The notes beneath the pieces were generated by a model. It was not told the DNA's origin. It worked only from the letters and a program-made list of their open reading frames with translations, and made no database searches. A stretch of 64,000 nt of DNA from Membranipora membranacea. Taxonomy: Eukaryota > Bryozoa > Gymnolaemata > Cheilostomatida > Membraniporidae. Shown in pieces: positions 11,676 through 23,900 of this stretch (position 1 is its first letter; every line of letters begins with the position of its first letter). A program made the position numbers and the translations under genes. The stretch lies in NCBI GenBank assembly GCA_914767715.1, contig OU612069.1:28085387-28149386 (forward strand), read 5' to 3'.

Positions 11676-12538
11676 AGTGCAGGTTAATTCTGCCCGTGTG
11701 CTTAAAAGTCAAACCAAATTCAAATTACTGCTTTCTTGTGAAAAGCAATAAAGACCCAGATTTTCAGCAATTTACTAATTTTTTTAAAAACTGACTTAAA
11801 TTAACGAGAATCTTCAAGAATTGAATCGGTGTTTGACACACTTATGTGATAAATACATAAAGGGTATATTCTGTCCTATCAATAAAATTACTAACTTGAT
11901 TAGGAAATAAAACTGATATTATTAATATATTAACCATCTCCTGACAAATTTTGTTTTATTTTAGAAAATCAATTTGGTAAATCAATTTAGCCTGCTGTGA
12001 GAATAACATCACTATCAGAGATGAATGAAATGTGCCCAGCAATTTGCAAGAAGTCTATCATTGACTATTTCCTAAAATCCAGTGAAAAGGTATCTTCTTC
12101 CTTGCCTTATGTTCAAAGTATTTAAAAACGACCCATGATATGGCAGTATATTGCGGAGTTGATATGCTAGGTATCAGAGAGTTTATTATTGAGACAGGAC
12201 AGCTGAAAAACAGTTGTGTAACATCATTACTGGCTCTCGGTAGGTCTGCTTGTAATATTATATCAGTATTATAAATATAAGGTTTTCATTGTCAGGCAAA
12301 ATTATTTTTCAGCAGTGCCAGTAATTTTCTTCATTTACTTCATCGGTGTTTGCCATAGTGGGAGCATATTCACTAATGAAGGTAGCTCCTAGTTTCTTCA
12401 GAAGAGGCAGTCTCAGCATCATTAACCGGTCATTAACATGTGTTCATCTAAGTTTGAATTGATATCCTTCCTGAGGAAAAAACCTACTCCTGTTTCTCAC
12501 CTGTCTTCAGCTGACTTTCCACATCCATACCGCACCAT
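11676..12538. other. Non-coding part of duplication copy 2
   Basis: Aligns loosely with about 650-1,560 of copy 1 (shared AGCAATAAAG / GATTTTCAGCAA block). No exon is recognised before the satellite. Confidence 0.45.
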
Positions 12539-12932
12539 GACCTGACCTGACCTTACCTGACCTGACCTGACCTGACCTGACCTGACCTGACCTGACCTGA
12601 CCTGACCTGACCTGACCTGACCTGACCTGACCTGACCTGACCTGACCTGACCTGACCTGACCTGACCTGACCTGACCTGACCTGACCTGACCTGACCTGA
12701 CCTGACCTGACCTGACCTGACCTGACCTGACCTGACCTGACCTGACCTGACCTGACCTGACCTGACCTGACCTGACCTGACCTGACCTGAACTGAACTGA
12801 ACTGAACTGAACTGAACTGAACTGAACTGAACTGACCTGACCTGACCTGACCTGACCTGAACTGAACTGAACTGAACTGAACTGAACTGAACTGAACTGA
12901 CCTGACCTGACCTGACCTGACCTGACCTGACC
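12539..12932. repeat. Pentanucleotide satellite (CCTGA)n with two (ACTGA)n blocks
   Basis: About 78 units of CCTGA (TCAGG on the other strand), with two homogeneous blocks of ACTGA (TCAGT): 12,791-12,835 and 12,861-12,900. One CCTTA variant occurs near the left end. No counterpart exists at the equivalent place in duplication copy 1. The minus strand is open in all three frames only because the pentamer has no stop codon there; it is not a gene. Confidence 0.98.
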
Positions 12933-13010
12933 TCTCCCACAGTATATATATTGGGTGCAATGACATAAAAATCTATCACATTTGATTATCCATTGTATGA
13001 ATTTTGGCAG

Positions 13011-14236
13011 TGGCTAAACAAGAAGAAAGTTACATTGGATGTTATAGAGATGATGGTACTGATCGCGACCTGAGCGGAGCAGTCAGAAGATACACTAATA
13101 TGACTGTAGACTTCTGTGTAGTTTACTGTGTAGATCAAGGTAGGTATACTAATAATAGTAGATTATATATCATGTTGGAAATAAGGCTTGAATCAGATCT
13201 AAACTTGTCACACATCTTATGATCACTGGCTCTGACTCAGCAGTTTACTGTATATTTATCATCTTCAAAGCATTGACATGACTGTGACAGTAGCATCAAG
13301 TGAAAGTATTTAAAAAAAAATTGTTCTAGGATATATGTACATGGGGCTAGAGTACACTAAAGAGTGTTATTGCGGTAATAGTTATGGTAGACACGGAATC
13401 CAAAGTGAGACTGACTGTTATTTGAGATGTTCGGGTAACAGCAGCCAAACCTGTGGTGGAAATTATGCTCTCTCTGTATGGAGGCTTTATAGTAAGTTTG
13501 GTTGTAGTTTTGTTGGCTGTTTGATGGCAGAGGAACCTCAAAAACATGAGTGATTCTGTCTTAATGTTTTAAGGAGGGCAATATCAAAAAGTTTTTTTCA
13601 TTCTCCCTAATTGTATAACAACAATACGAATGGTGTGAGATGGAATATATTTTATATGTTATGTTGTGTTATAAAAGGATTAGGGAACATAGTAACCTGG
13701 CAGTTTTTGTGAACAAATCACCACCCCGCTAAGATTCAGATATAATTTAGTGGTATTTTTCCTCTCAAAATATTCTTTGACTATTAAAATTGCAGCCACA
13801 TGTATATCTCCGTAAAAACAGAAACAGAGTTTGGTGCATCTTTTATGGCAGCAGTATTAGAGTTTTCACAGGAAAATGAAATATGGTGTTATTTCCTTAA
13901 TCGTAAGAGGGTTATTGTTGGTGTGCAATATCATTCTTGCAGAAAGTTTTCACAGTTTGCCACAAAACCATTGATGATGTGAGCGATACACCTCAATGCT
14001 GTTATAAATTCATATTATTCTATACACCAGGAGGTCCCAATGTCAGCACTGTTTTGGGAGAATCGACAAAGTATTGTACAATGATGGATGATAAATCGTC
14101 GGCCATAGGTATACAATGGACCTACAACTGCTTAATCGCTGCTGACACGCTCAGAATTCAATCGGAGTTCATCCAGCCAACTTCTCAAGACCTGGAGATT
14201 TTATATATGACTAGATTGAAGTTTTCCTCCCCATAA
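13011..14236 (+). CDS. WSC-domain exons, copy 2 (intact WSC, frameshifted last exon)
   Basis: Three phase-1 exons. Exon a (13011-13139) encodes AKQEESYIGCYRDDGTDRDL, then VDFCVVYC. Exon b (13330-13491) encodes YMGLEYTKECYCGNSYG and CSGNSSQTCGGNYALSVWRL. Together they make a complete WSC domain with the expected Cys pattern and the characteristic ECYCG and TCGG motifs. Exon c (14031-14236) encodes GPNVSTVLGESTKYCTMMDD and then a segment matching copy 1 up to SEF. Copy 1 reads AACCCAGCC where this copy has ATCCAGCC, a one-base loss that changes the frame and gives an early TAA at 14234-14236. WSC modules bind glycans on secreted or membrane proteins. No start exon lies close by; the PAN-gene exons at 5,769-6,801 join in phase and may be the 5' end. 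The altered tail may or may not be tolerated. Confidence 0.7.
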
Positions 14237-14284
14237 CCTGGATAATAAATCTATCTGAACTTGGGTAAAATCAGCTGCAGCTCA

Positions 14285-14310
14285 ATGATATATATATATA
14301 TATATATATA
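14285..14310. repeat. (TA)n microsatellite
   Basis: Alternating TA run just downstream of the copy-2 last exon. Copy 1 has only a short ATATATA at the matching point (about 3,955), so the tract expanded after the duplication. Confidence 0.9.
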
Positions 14311-15103
14311 CAATATTGATTTTAATTCCAGTATAATTTAGTGCATCATTAGTTTTAAATTCGTTCACACATTGTATAACCATGAGAAATTGACAAAAAC
14401 ATCATCGAAGACCAGGCTGTCAACACCCTTAAAGATTCCAATGGCCATTGCCTACTTTTCCTCTAGGTACTACCTTCTCTTGACATGGTATGCCTTGTTC
14501 AGGTCTTAATCTACTTCCGTGAATGATATTAAATTGTCACTGTAATATGTTTTTCCGGGTGTCAATCTGCTCACCCGAGTGATGTTGATGCTCTCATGTA
14601 AGGCCAATTGTCAATTTTTGTATATATTGTTTCTTCTTTCTGGTTAGCATATTTTTCTTGGTGGCACCTTCTTTGAAAAAAATTGTTGTACTAGTTTTTA
14701 AACTGAATATGCGTGGAGTGATATTCACATGCAATACAATAAATTTGTTTCTCTTTGTAACGGGTACTTATTTGTTGCCAGTAATATGTCAGCCTTAGCA
14801 AGCACAAGTGAAGGAATATGATATCGCCCACCTCGCCTCTGATACCATTATTTTCTTTGAGTGAGGTTCCTTAATTACATCTCAAAGGCCACCTAACAAG
14901 AATTATGACCAATTATCGCCAGGAAGCTAGTTCTATGATAGTTTTGCAATGTTTTACAAATGTGAGAAATTCATACCACTGAGAAAATCAGCCCTTATGG
15001 TTTGAGAAAATAAGTGGCAGCTGTACCCACATTGTGCATATAATAGAGGAGCAGAGGTTACAGTTTCTAACTCTACCCGTAACTTTTTTGTCGATCCAAA
15101 TAA

Positions 15104-16944
15104 TGTCCCATCTAAAAGGTCCATAACGCGGCAGGCTCTATTGTGAGTTATAAGCCTATGAAGATTTCTATGTTAAAATATCATTACTAATATTAATTTC
15201 TAGTTTCTAAGTTTTCTGACCAATGAGAGCCTTCTGAATCTGAATATCTGGGCTTCATTGGCCAATTCACATTGCTAAATACTTATTTGACCTACAAAGT
15301 GGTAACCAAGCAAACAGGAAGTACACAAAATGGCGGATTCAGGGAATATTGTAGATTTTGAGTCACTATTAGATGAAGTTACTGGGGAATATTTTGATCT
15401 GACTGAAAGAGCTGATGATAGTGATAATGAAGACAGTGACTGGACATCAGCTTGTGCTAATGACAGGAACATTGAGTTAGATTTCAGTGATGAGGAGGGT
15501 TGTGAAAGTAGTAGTGAAGTAGTAGTGACTTTGAGAAACAAACAGCATGATGTTGACTTGGCCCAACAAGTTGATATTGCTGCTGCTGATACCCATGGTG
15601 GAGCTGCTGGGGATAATCAGGGTCAGACAGTTACCTATCCAATCCAGCCAGCTGCAGGCAACTTTGAGGATGGGCTCACATAAAGACAGAGCATGCTGAA
15701 GAAATTCAAGTGTCCATGCATGAAGAATTGTATCAGCCAGTTTGATTCAGAAGCAATGCTCAACCAGCTGGTATACTATGAATCCCTCACTCCATCAGAG
15801 AAAGACATGGTTGTACTGGGGAAGATATCTGTAGGGATACATACGAGCGCCGCCCTAGGTAATGAGACAAAGTACAAGGAGAAGCAGCGAGAGCGCACGC
15901 GTTGTGAATTTAAACTCGAGGGTACGTGTTACAATAATGTTTGACCATCCTTTTTAGTATGTCAATTGAGGCTTTGTGGGGCAAATTGATTGTAAAACCT
16001 GCTTGCCTTCGCTTATATCAGTGGTGAGAATGTAAGCTATCATGATTTAGTTAGCCTATAGTACATAATTTCGTATTTATACTAACCTACACTTTTAACT
16101 ATTTTTTAGGAAAGCCTCTCTGCCGACCAACATTCATGGTGTTACACGGGATAGGGAGAGTGCATGTATTAAACATCATATTAATAATGTGTTGTAGGTG
16201 TTGTCCAATCAAGGAAATTTTGCAGTGACGCGGAGTTGACTGAGGAGACTATACTACGGCAGAACGTATCAGGTCTACCAACCGAGATAGTGCCTGAAGG
16301 GTTAGACCACAAGCGGCAGGCATATCTCTTCAAGGAAATCTGTGAATTCTGTACACCTGAAACCAGAAACTTAGTTTGTCCCAGCCCTGAGCCAACAGAA
16401 CCAGTAGATGGACCTGCTGCAAAGAGATTGAAGAACTGAATCCAACCCTGAATTAAATAACTATTAACTACTGCAATTCTACTTTCATCGAATCAACTCA
16501 GATCCTAATAAGGACCCCTTATATAATCTATAACTACAGTACACGCGGAGTCAACTCTGGCCATAAATTCAGTTAATTTGATCAACTATAGTTAGAAAAC
16601 TGTTGACCTGATGAATTTTAAAATAGTGTCATTGGATTAAGCATGTTCCATTTGTTTAGTGTATCAATTTTCATTGTGGTCCGGACATTATTGACCCCTG
16701 TTGCTATGTAGTAAATAAACCACCCGTCGATTTTCAACAAACCAAAACTTTGGCGCCAATTATTGAGAATTCGCGATTTTGGCTGACGGCCAGATCTGGC
16801 AGCTTTATAATTACATTACTTCGTCAATATTTGTCGTAGAACAAAAAAAAACATCACCAGAATCAGCAGAGAATTCTGCATCTGATACATGCAATAACTC
16901 AAAATAATTGTCCTACCTCTTTATGGACCTTTTTGATGGGACAC
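15104..16944 (+). mobile_element. DNA transposon, about 1.84 kb, with TIRs and a DUF7869-like gene remnant
   Basis: The left end TGTCCCATCTAAAAGGTCC and the inverted right end TGTCCCATCAAAAAGGTCC start imperfect terminal inverted repeats that remain similar for about 45-50 bp, to a shared TGAGTTAT. Flanks carry a degenerate 9-bp duplication (CCAAATAAT at 15096-15104, CCACATTAT at 16946-16954). Duplication copy 1 shows one uninterrupted version of this site (near 4,820-4,850), supporting insertion after the duplication. Inside is the broken gene described separately. Element ends are accurate to a few bases. Confidence 0.85.
15330..16439 (+). pseudogene. DUF7869-like transposon gene, internally deleted
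   Basis: ATG at 15330 opens an acidic N-terminus (MADSGNIVDFESLLDEVTGE, then many D/E/S). The same frame hits TAA at 15681-15683 and resumes with a Cys-rich block (KKFKCPCMKNC, then YYESLTPSEKDMVVLGKI). A GTACGT donor at 15922 and TTTTTTAG acceptor before 16110 bound an intron; exon 2 reads GKPLCRPTFMVLHGIGR. A C-terminal block follows in another frame (EGLDHKRQAYLFKEICEFC, then NLVCPSPEP), ending in TGA at 16439. From memory these blocks match the N-terminal and C-terminal ends of a widespread family of marine-invertebrate genes with a C-terminal DUF7869 domain; the several-hundred-residue middle is missing. The copy has a stop, a frameshift and a large deletion, so it is not functional. Confidence 0.65.
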
Positions 16945-17040
16945 ACCACATTATTTATCTTATAAAAAAACATAAGCATGTCTGATCTGGTTTGCACGAT
17001 TATATCCAAGATGGTTACCAATATTCGATTCTTGCTTGGT

Positions 17041-17965
17041 ATTTGGTTGATAAAAAGGGTCAGTGTCATTAAATTGTTTATTCTGGATCAGATATTGTAG
17101 GACATATCTGAGACAAATCATTGTGATATTTAATTGTATTCATTTATATGTTGTGTGTTTATGGTAAGATTTAGTTTCAGCACAATTTGGGCTTCCACCA
17201 TCCAAGTAGAAGAGAATTGCTGTTAACAAGTATTACCTCATCGGTGATGTTGTGAAAAGTTGTCGTTGCTTGAGTTTCTTTGTGTTGCAAGCAAAAGATC
17301 CTGCATCCGATTTAATGTCTGCAGGTATGCCCTGTATGTATAAGTGATTTATACCAGTACAACCTTCCTTAGCTACATCATCTAGTACACTTTCTGTGAA
17401 AAATCATTTATTATTGAAGAATAAAAGAGAGCGCAAACTACTGGATTAGAAGCATGTTGTTTTTTTGACACTTTTATTGGCTGTAACTTATTTTAATAAT
17501 GCAAGTTAAATAAGATAATATGTCTTGCCGTTCCGACAGTACACTTTTAATTCACACTCAATATAATTGAATGCATCAACTTCACACATATTGTTCCTCT
17601 CAATACCCAGGAAACAGAAGAGATATTTTAGAATTTATTCAGGAAATGCCCGGTGAGGCTGAAACTAAAAGAAATCAATAACTGCAAAAATGAAAATAAA
17701 ACTTGAATGTCAGGACATCTTGACAATGGGATAGCTAATTAAGTGGTTAGCACTCATATTATGTACCTTTCACTTAACATATTCAGTATTTATTGTAACG
17801 AAATTGAAAGTGAAGAGTTTTAGCAATAAAGCATATATTATTGGTGAGAAATACTATAAGCCAGTTGCAATCTAATCCATTCATCTCACTCCCTTTTTGA
17901 GGTCAACAGTATCATGCTGTAAGAGTTCACTTTGATCAGACAAGCTGCAATTGCAACTGTTAAAT
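17041..17965. other. Intergenic region upstream of the DEG/ENaC gene
   Basis: The duplication ends near 17,040 (shared ATTCTTGCTTGG). The rest is AT-rich, with no recognised exon. It should contain the promoter of the downstream channel gene, but no clear core element stands out. Confidence 0.4.
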
Positions 17966-20900
17966 ATGGGGAGATGGTTAGATTTCACAGCTCAGTCATC
18001 AATGCATGGTGTCAAGAATATACATGATAATGAATCTTCAAAATATAGAAGGTGAGTTGATGCAATAATATGCATTATCAAACAAGTGGGTATTACATAG
18101 CATGCTGAATTATGGCCATACATAAAGCAATGAATATCACTTTTCCAATAATACCACATTGTTAGTGTTCAGATAAATGTGTAAAATTTGACTTATTCCT
18201 TTTGTAGATATGCTTCCCTTTTAGAGCTCGGACACCCACAATGTTAGTCCTCTTAATAACATTGTTTTATTTCCCAGGATGATTTGGTTCGTGCTGACTT
18301 TAGGATTTACTGGCTACTCTTTGTTTTCTGCAGTTCAATTCCTAATAAAATACAACCAGAGACTTCTCGATACAAAAGTCTCAGTGGAAACTCTCGATAG
18401 CATCACAGTAAGTAGCTACAGTTAAGAAAAAATACTATACTATACTATACTACTATCATAAAACACTCACATTTATTCATAATCTCATTACCGTGTGTTA
18501 CCTTGTATGAATACTTGAGGTTTTTTATTTTTGTTGGTAATGGCCTGTACACTGATGCCTTTTTTTCTGACACTGCTGTGATCCTTTGGGAACTGCATGA
18601 GGGACCTATCAATTGAAAGACCTATGCGTTACCAATTTGGATATTCAATATCATGTTAAAATTCTTCCATTGACTTTGTATGATCTATCAGGCTGCACCA
18701 GTAAATAACAATGTTTGTGTTTGCGAAAAGCGATAAAACATATCCCTTATCAAGAGCTCAGCCACTATTTCTGCTGCGAACCTCATTTTTTTACTCTTAC
18801 TTGATGTGCGAGTTGTACCCGGTTCACAGAATAACAAATAGAGATTACAAATCTCTTAAATGACAATATTATTAAACCGACTTAACTTTTCAATGTGCTT
18901 CATTACTGTAGACGAATATGCATACTGAGCACTCCAAAATAGGAAACGGCCCAATTTTGAAAATCTTGCTTTGTCATTCGGATGAATATATTTCAAACAA
19001 ATATTTGAAACATTTTTATATTGATTTTATTTATTTTTTGATGGTCATCATGAATGAGTCATGGTCATAGACTTAATGATAAACCCAGACAGGACTGAGG
19101 CACTTAATTGTTGGCGACGTAACGACATTGGAAGATGTAGAAGCATTGATGCTATCATTGTTATACTGTCCACGATCCAGGTTTTTTGTTGAGTTTGAAA
19201 ATTACAAAAGATTTAGCAGCTTGTCAAGTACAGTTTGATTTTAATTTTAGCGATCAAATTCCATTGAGTTATGAACAGAAAACCTAGCTTGATAGCATTA
19301 TGCCTTCTAGACCTTTGAATGACGTTACTTCGCCCATAAATAAGTGCCTAACTTCAGCTTTGCATGGTATCATGACAAGGTTTATTATTAAGTCTATGGG
19401 TGTGGTAGAGAAAAACCAAACTGTCACAAAACGTCTAGTTTAATTACTTAGTTAGGGCATGGTAGATAATCCGCATACTAAAATGATACACTTTAACCCT
19501 TCTTCTTCAGTTCCCAACAGTGACATTATGTAATCAGAACTTGATCACTGCCTCTGTGGTAGATTACCACACTCAGGTACACGGCTCTGATGCTCTCCGA
19601 GAGGTTTTCAAGGATCTTTATGGAAATGGAGCATTGCCTCCCCCTACAGATAAGTAAGTAATTCAATGTAAGCATCGGCCCAATGCCCTCATGTATTGCT
19701 GGTTATTCTTTGTTGATCTTTTATTGTAGATTTATAGTCAAAGTGTAAATAAAGCTTATCAGAAAGGAAGCTGGACTTAGATCACAAGTCCTGTCCTGTC
19801 AACATTTCTCAACTAAGCTACTGTACTTAGAGGCACAGTAGGCATTTGCAGTTTACACTGTTTGAGTTGGGCTGTGGGTGGTCATCAAGGGGATGGTAGC
19901 TGGAGGAAGCTATGCATCGCCTACCAAGCTCTCACAGCTGTTTGACTAAGGCTCAAACTATTGCGAAAAAGTTGTGTTCATGGTTTTTTTTAATCACAAA
20001 ATTCTTAACTACTAGGTGAATTAATTCTAAAACTGATTAGGCTACTGAACTAAGTAAAATGTTAGTTTATTGTTGGTCTAGTATCAAATAGTGACTTTAT
20101 CACTTAGTTTTATTTTTTTGCCATCAGATGGCAGTGCTGATTGGCTATTCGTTACTGAGTGGCTGCAGTAGTTTAACTGCAGTGAATATTTGCAAAGGAA
20201 GGTAAAATCAATAAATTGAGGAAGATAAAACTCAATAGCCTCCTCACTAGCTTAATAGCTTACATCACACAATTAGTGAATAGGAAGGGAAGCTTAGGCC
20301 CAAAACTTGAAACATTCAGTTACCCTGAAAGAGATTTCAAAAAGTAATTTATGGCTTTCCCATAGGGTAACTGACATAGTGAGGTTGGAATAATGTTGCT
20401 ATAAAATGTAAGGTCCATCATTTGAAGCGAAATAACTGCCAAGGATGTTTTAAAATTTTAGGTACACATCAGACAATCCAAAGTATGCCTGGCTTTTTGA
20501 TGCATCGCCAGAAACTTCAGCTACATTTCTCCAGCAGGCTGCTCATGAAATGTATTATTCTATACTCAGTTGTCATATTGGTGGCATAGAGGAAAACTGT
20601 GCTGACGTGTTTATCACTGTCCCAACAGATGCAGGTAAGCGAAAATCAAATATATACAGGCTTACCTTGCGAAGTATACTCAAAATCTCAAATTCTGTGT
20701 TTTGTTAGTTGGGATGAAAAAACTACTAATGCCTCAAAACACAAAAGTGTGAAATACCAGTTGCAATCAATGTTATCCATGTCAAATTTTTACTTTCCCT
20801 TAATTAAACTTTTCGGCCCCAGTGGAACGCTCCACTCCTCGGACTGTAATGTATGGTGATATCTTTTGTGTGTGTGCCATTGAATCAGAATGATTAACAA

Positions 20901-23900
20901 TCTTACAATTTTTGTGCATCATATTGATCAGAATTGTTTTTTATAGGGTATTGCTTCCAGTTCAACAGTAATGGCACATACAACACCTCAGTCGCTGGGA
21001 AGGCTGGAGGAATAACTCTCACTCTGAACGCTGCCGTAGGTCTTTATAGTTATGGGCCAGCATCTGAGTCCGAGGGATTTTCAGTGAGTCTACCTGCTCA
21101 TTTTAATATTCACTGCGAGTCATTAGTCATGAACATTTGCAATAAAATACACTATAATATTCTAAAACTATTATGTTCGGATTGATAGCAGTTCAGTAGA
21201 GATTGATAAAGATGCTTTTATTGGATGATTCTAGGAGATGATCAAAATACGTATGGCTCAATATGTATGAGTGCCTTTGTTCTAATATTTTGATATCAGT
21301 GTTTCTAATCATGATACATTTTCATATTCTCTTGCAAAGCTTACATTCACTGAGAAGGATGAAGTTCCATTAGTAAGAGAACTTAGTGTGGCCGTGTCTC
21401 CAGGAACTGAGGCTAATATTGCACTACACAAATCTGAGGTATGAAGCGTAAAAAGGAGTACAAAAAATGAACAGTTGATTTATTTTGTTCTTGATGAGGT
21501 CTTCGTTGACTCTTTGAGCATCTGATAGTCCACTGACGATGCTTATTCTTCTACAGTTTATGTGATCAACAGCATTGAAAGTATAATATTGCCCTTTGTT
21601 TTCATTTCGAGACCCACAGGTACCCACCACCAGCGAACAACAACAGATCAAAATGCTTTGATACCAAGAGGAAATTGAACCCCCTTCTCTTCTACAGAAT
21701 CTACTCCCGATCAGCATGTCGAGCAGAGTGTAAAGCAGCTTATGTGATCAATGAATGTGGGTGTCGAGACCCCACTCAGCCAGGTTCGTTGTCTTAACTC
21801 ATCTCGCATATCCATTAGTTACACTTCAGAAATCTCAGAGTTTCAAAGTATTTTGGAAAAAACGATGATATTTTTTATGCTCACATTACTATGACTCTGG
21901 TAAAGATACAATACCATCATTCTTATACCCTACACAAAGACAATGAAAGTGTACCTTACAACAGACACTGCTTTTTCCAGCGTATTTCAATCTGACCCTT
22001 CAACAGCTTTGGCATATTTTCATAATTTATTTAACCTGTTTATTACCCCTTCTTGTAGCACTGAACAACACTAAAACGTGTACAATTATTGAGATGCTCT
22101 ACTGCTCGCAACCAGCCATAAGTAAGTCATGTTTCACAATTTCACTGCTGCCATCTTTCAAGCATAAGATATTAAATTCCATATCTGGAATAGCATTATT
22201 AGCTTTTTGTTATTTGTGTCAATAAAATAATGTTCTTTAACCACTTATGCCGCTCCGGCTTGGTTTTTATTACTAAATGACTGTAATATTATGTGTCTGG
22301 AAATAATAAAGAGTTCAGCTTCAATGACCTTTCTATCGCTCTTACAGATAATTTTGCTGGTGATCCCTATGGAATGAGAGCTTGCCAATGTCTGGATCCT
22401 TGTATAGATTCTGAATACACTGCCACTATTTCAACATTCAAGTTTCCCAACATCAATACCTTAACCATGAAATCAAGTAAGTAGTAACAGATCCCTTACA
22501 TTTGAAGTAAATCAGCCGACAATCAGGTATATCTTTTAAAGGTGAACTGTGATAAGATCAGCATTAATTATAAAGACTCGTTAGTCCATCTACAGAGGTT
22601 AACCTAGGAGTAACAATATGGACAAAAAACTTGTTATGCGACGTCCTTTCACCATTTTCCTATGCTCAAATTTGCATCCTAATAACTTTTGACATCACGG
22701 TCATTACAGAGAGCATAGCATGTCTTGTCAAGACAGGCTACATTGAGCCATATTTAATAGCGTAAAGCATGATGATTACTGATCATTGATTTATAATTCA
22801 CTAGAAAATCAATATCATGCAGTGCACCTGCTGTGACATACATTGTGACACTATAATTTAACTATAAACTGAACTCAGCGATAAAAATAAGTCGTCAAAA
22901 TTATCGTTTTCCTACACTTTTTCATATCTAATTTTCATTTTGAAAATTAGCTTTAAAAAATCAATCAGCAGAGTCAAATGTAGTCGAGGAATGTGTAGCT
23001 ATAATGATTTTCAAACATACTAACTTATTACTGAGAAAAATCGCTAAATGTTAACGGGTCATTATTGATTGACAGATCAATTCTTTCTTATCAATGTAAA
23101 CAAAATTAAGTTATTTAAAGTCAAAAATGCTCAGTTGCAGTTGGCTCCTCCTTACTTTTCCAAAAGCTATCTCCTTCCTACAGTTTTTAATTCAGAATAA
23201 CCACATTAATTGGTCACCTGGATCGTTAGTCAATCAGCTAACTATTCATTTATCTTTTTCTGCAAAAAACTCCAAATCTGAAGAAAAATCTCACATAATC
23301 ACATAATCTAAATGAGCTTTTGAGGGCATGTTTGAAATATTTTTTTAACATATTTAAAATTGCGATTTACTTTTTCATTACGGTGTTTATTTAATCCATC
23401 AGTGCAGTGCAGCAAGGCAGTGCAAAGAGCCTATATATTTGTAGTTTCTATGCCATTGTGTACAGTTTCAAACAAATTCTAATTGCCTTTTATCAAAGGA
23501 GTGGAGCAATTTACAAATGGCAATGGAGATGCTATACTGAACTTAAACAAAAGAATATTTCTGTTGGTTGACATAAGTTTTCAGTATAGATCGTGGTGAC
23601 CCATCAGTCACCCATCAAATTCTATCAGAATGGCTATAGACCTCAAAATAATAAATATTATTAATATTCCAAAACATGGTTGGGATTTGGCTTTTTCAGT
23701 GGACACTGTTCAATGATAGCATTTTCAAAATACACCCAAATGTTTGAGCTTAAATTTTACTCGAATGTCATCCCAATATTTTTATTATTGAAAAACACTA
23801 ATGTAACTATGCTGGATGCGTATAGCATTATGATAACTGTGTGTCTGGAGGGCTCACCCTTAATAACACATATGATATTCTATGTGAAATATTCTGCTGC

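Noticed and set aside
12497-12979. Long minus-strand frames of repeating Arg-Ser-Gly-Gln-Val and Ser-Val-Gln-Phe
   Set aside because: They are translations of a TCAGG/TCAGT pentamer that has no stop in any frame on that strand; there is no start, splice or domain evidence.
13937-14030. Upstream extension of the last WSC exon (frame continues back to about 13,937)
   Set aside because: Copy 1 does not keep this frame open, and the phase fits only an acceptor at 14,030/14,031.
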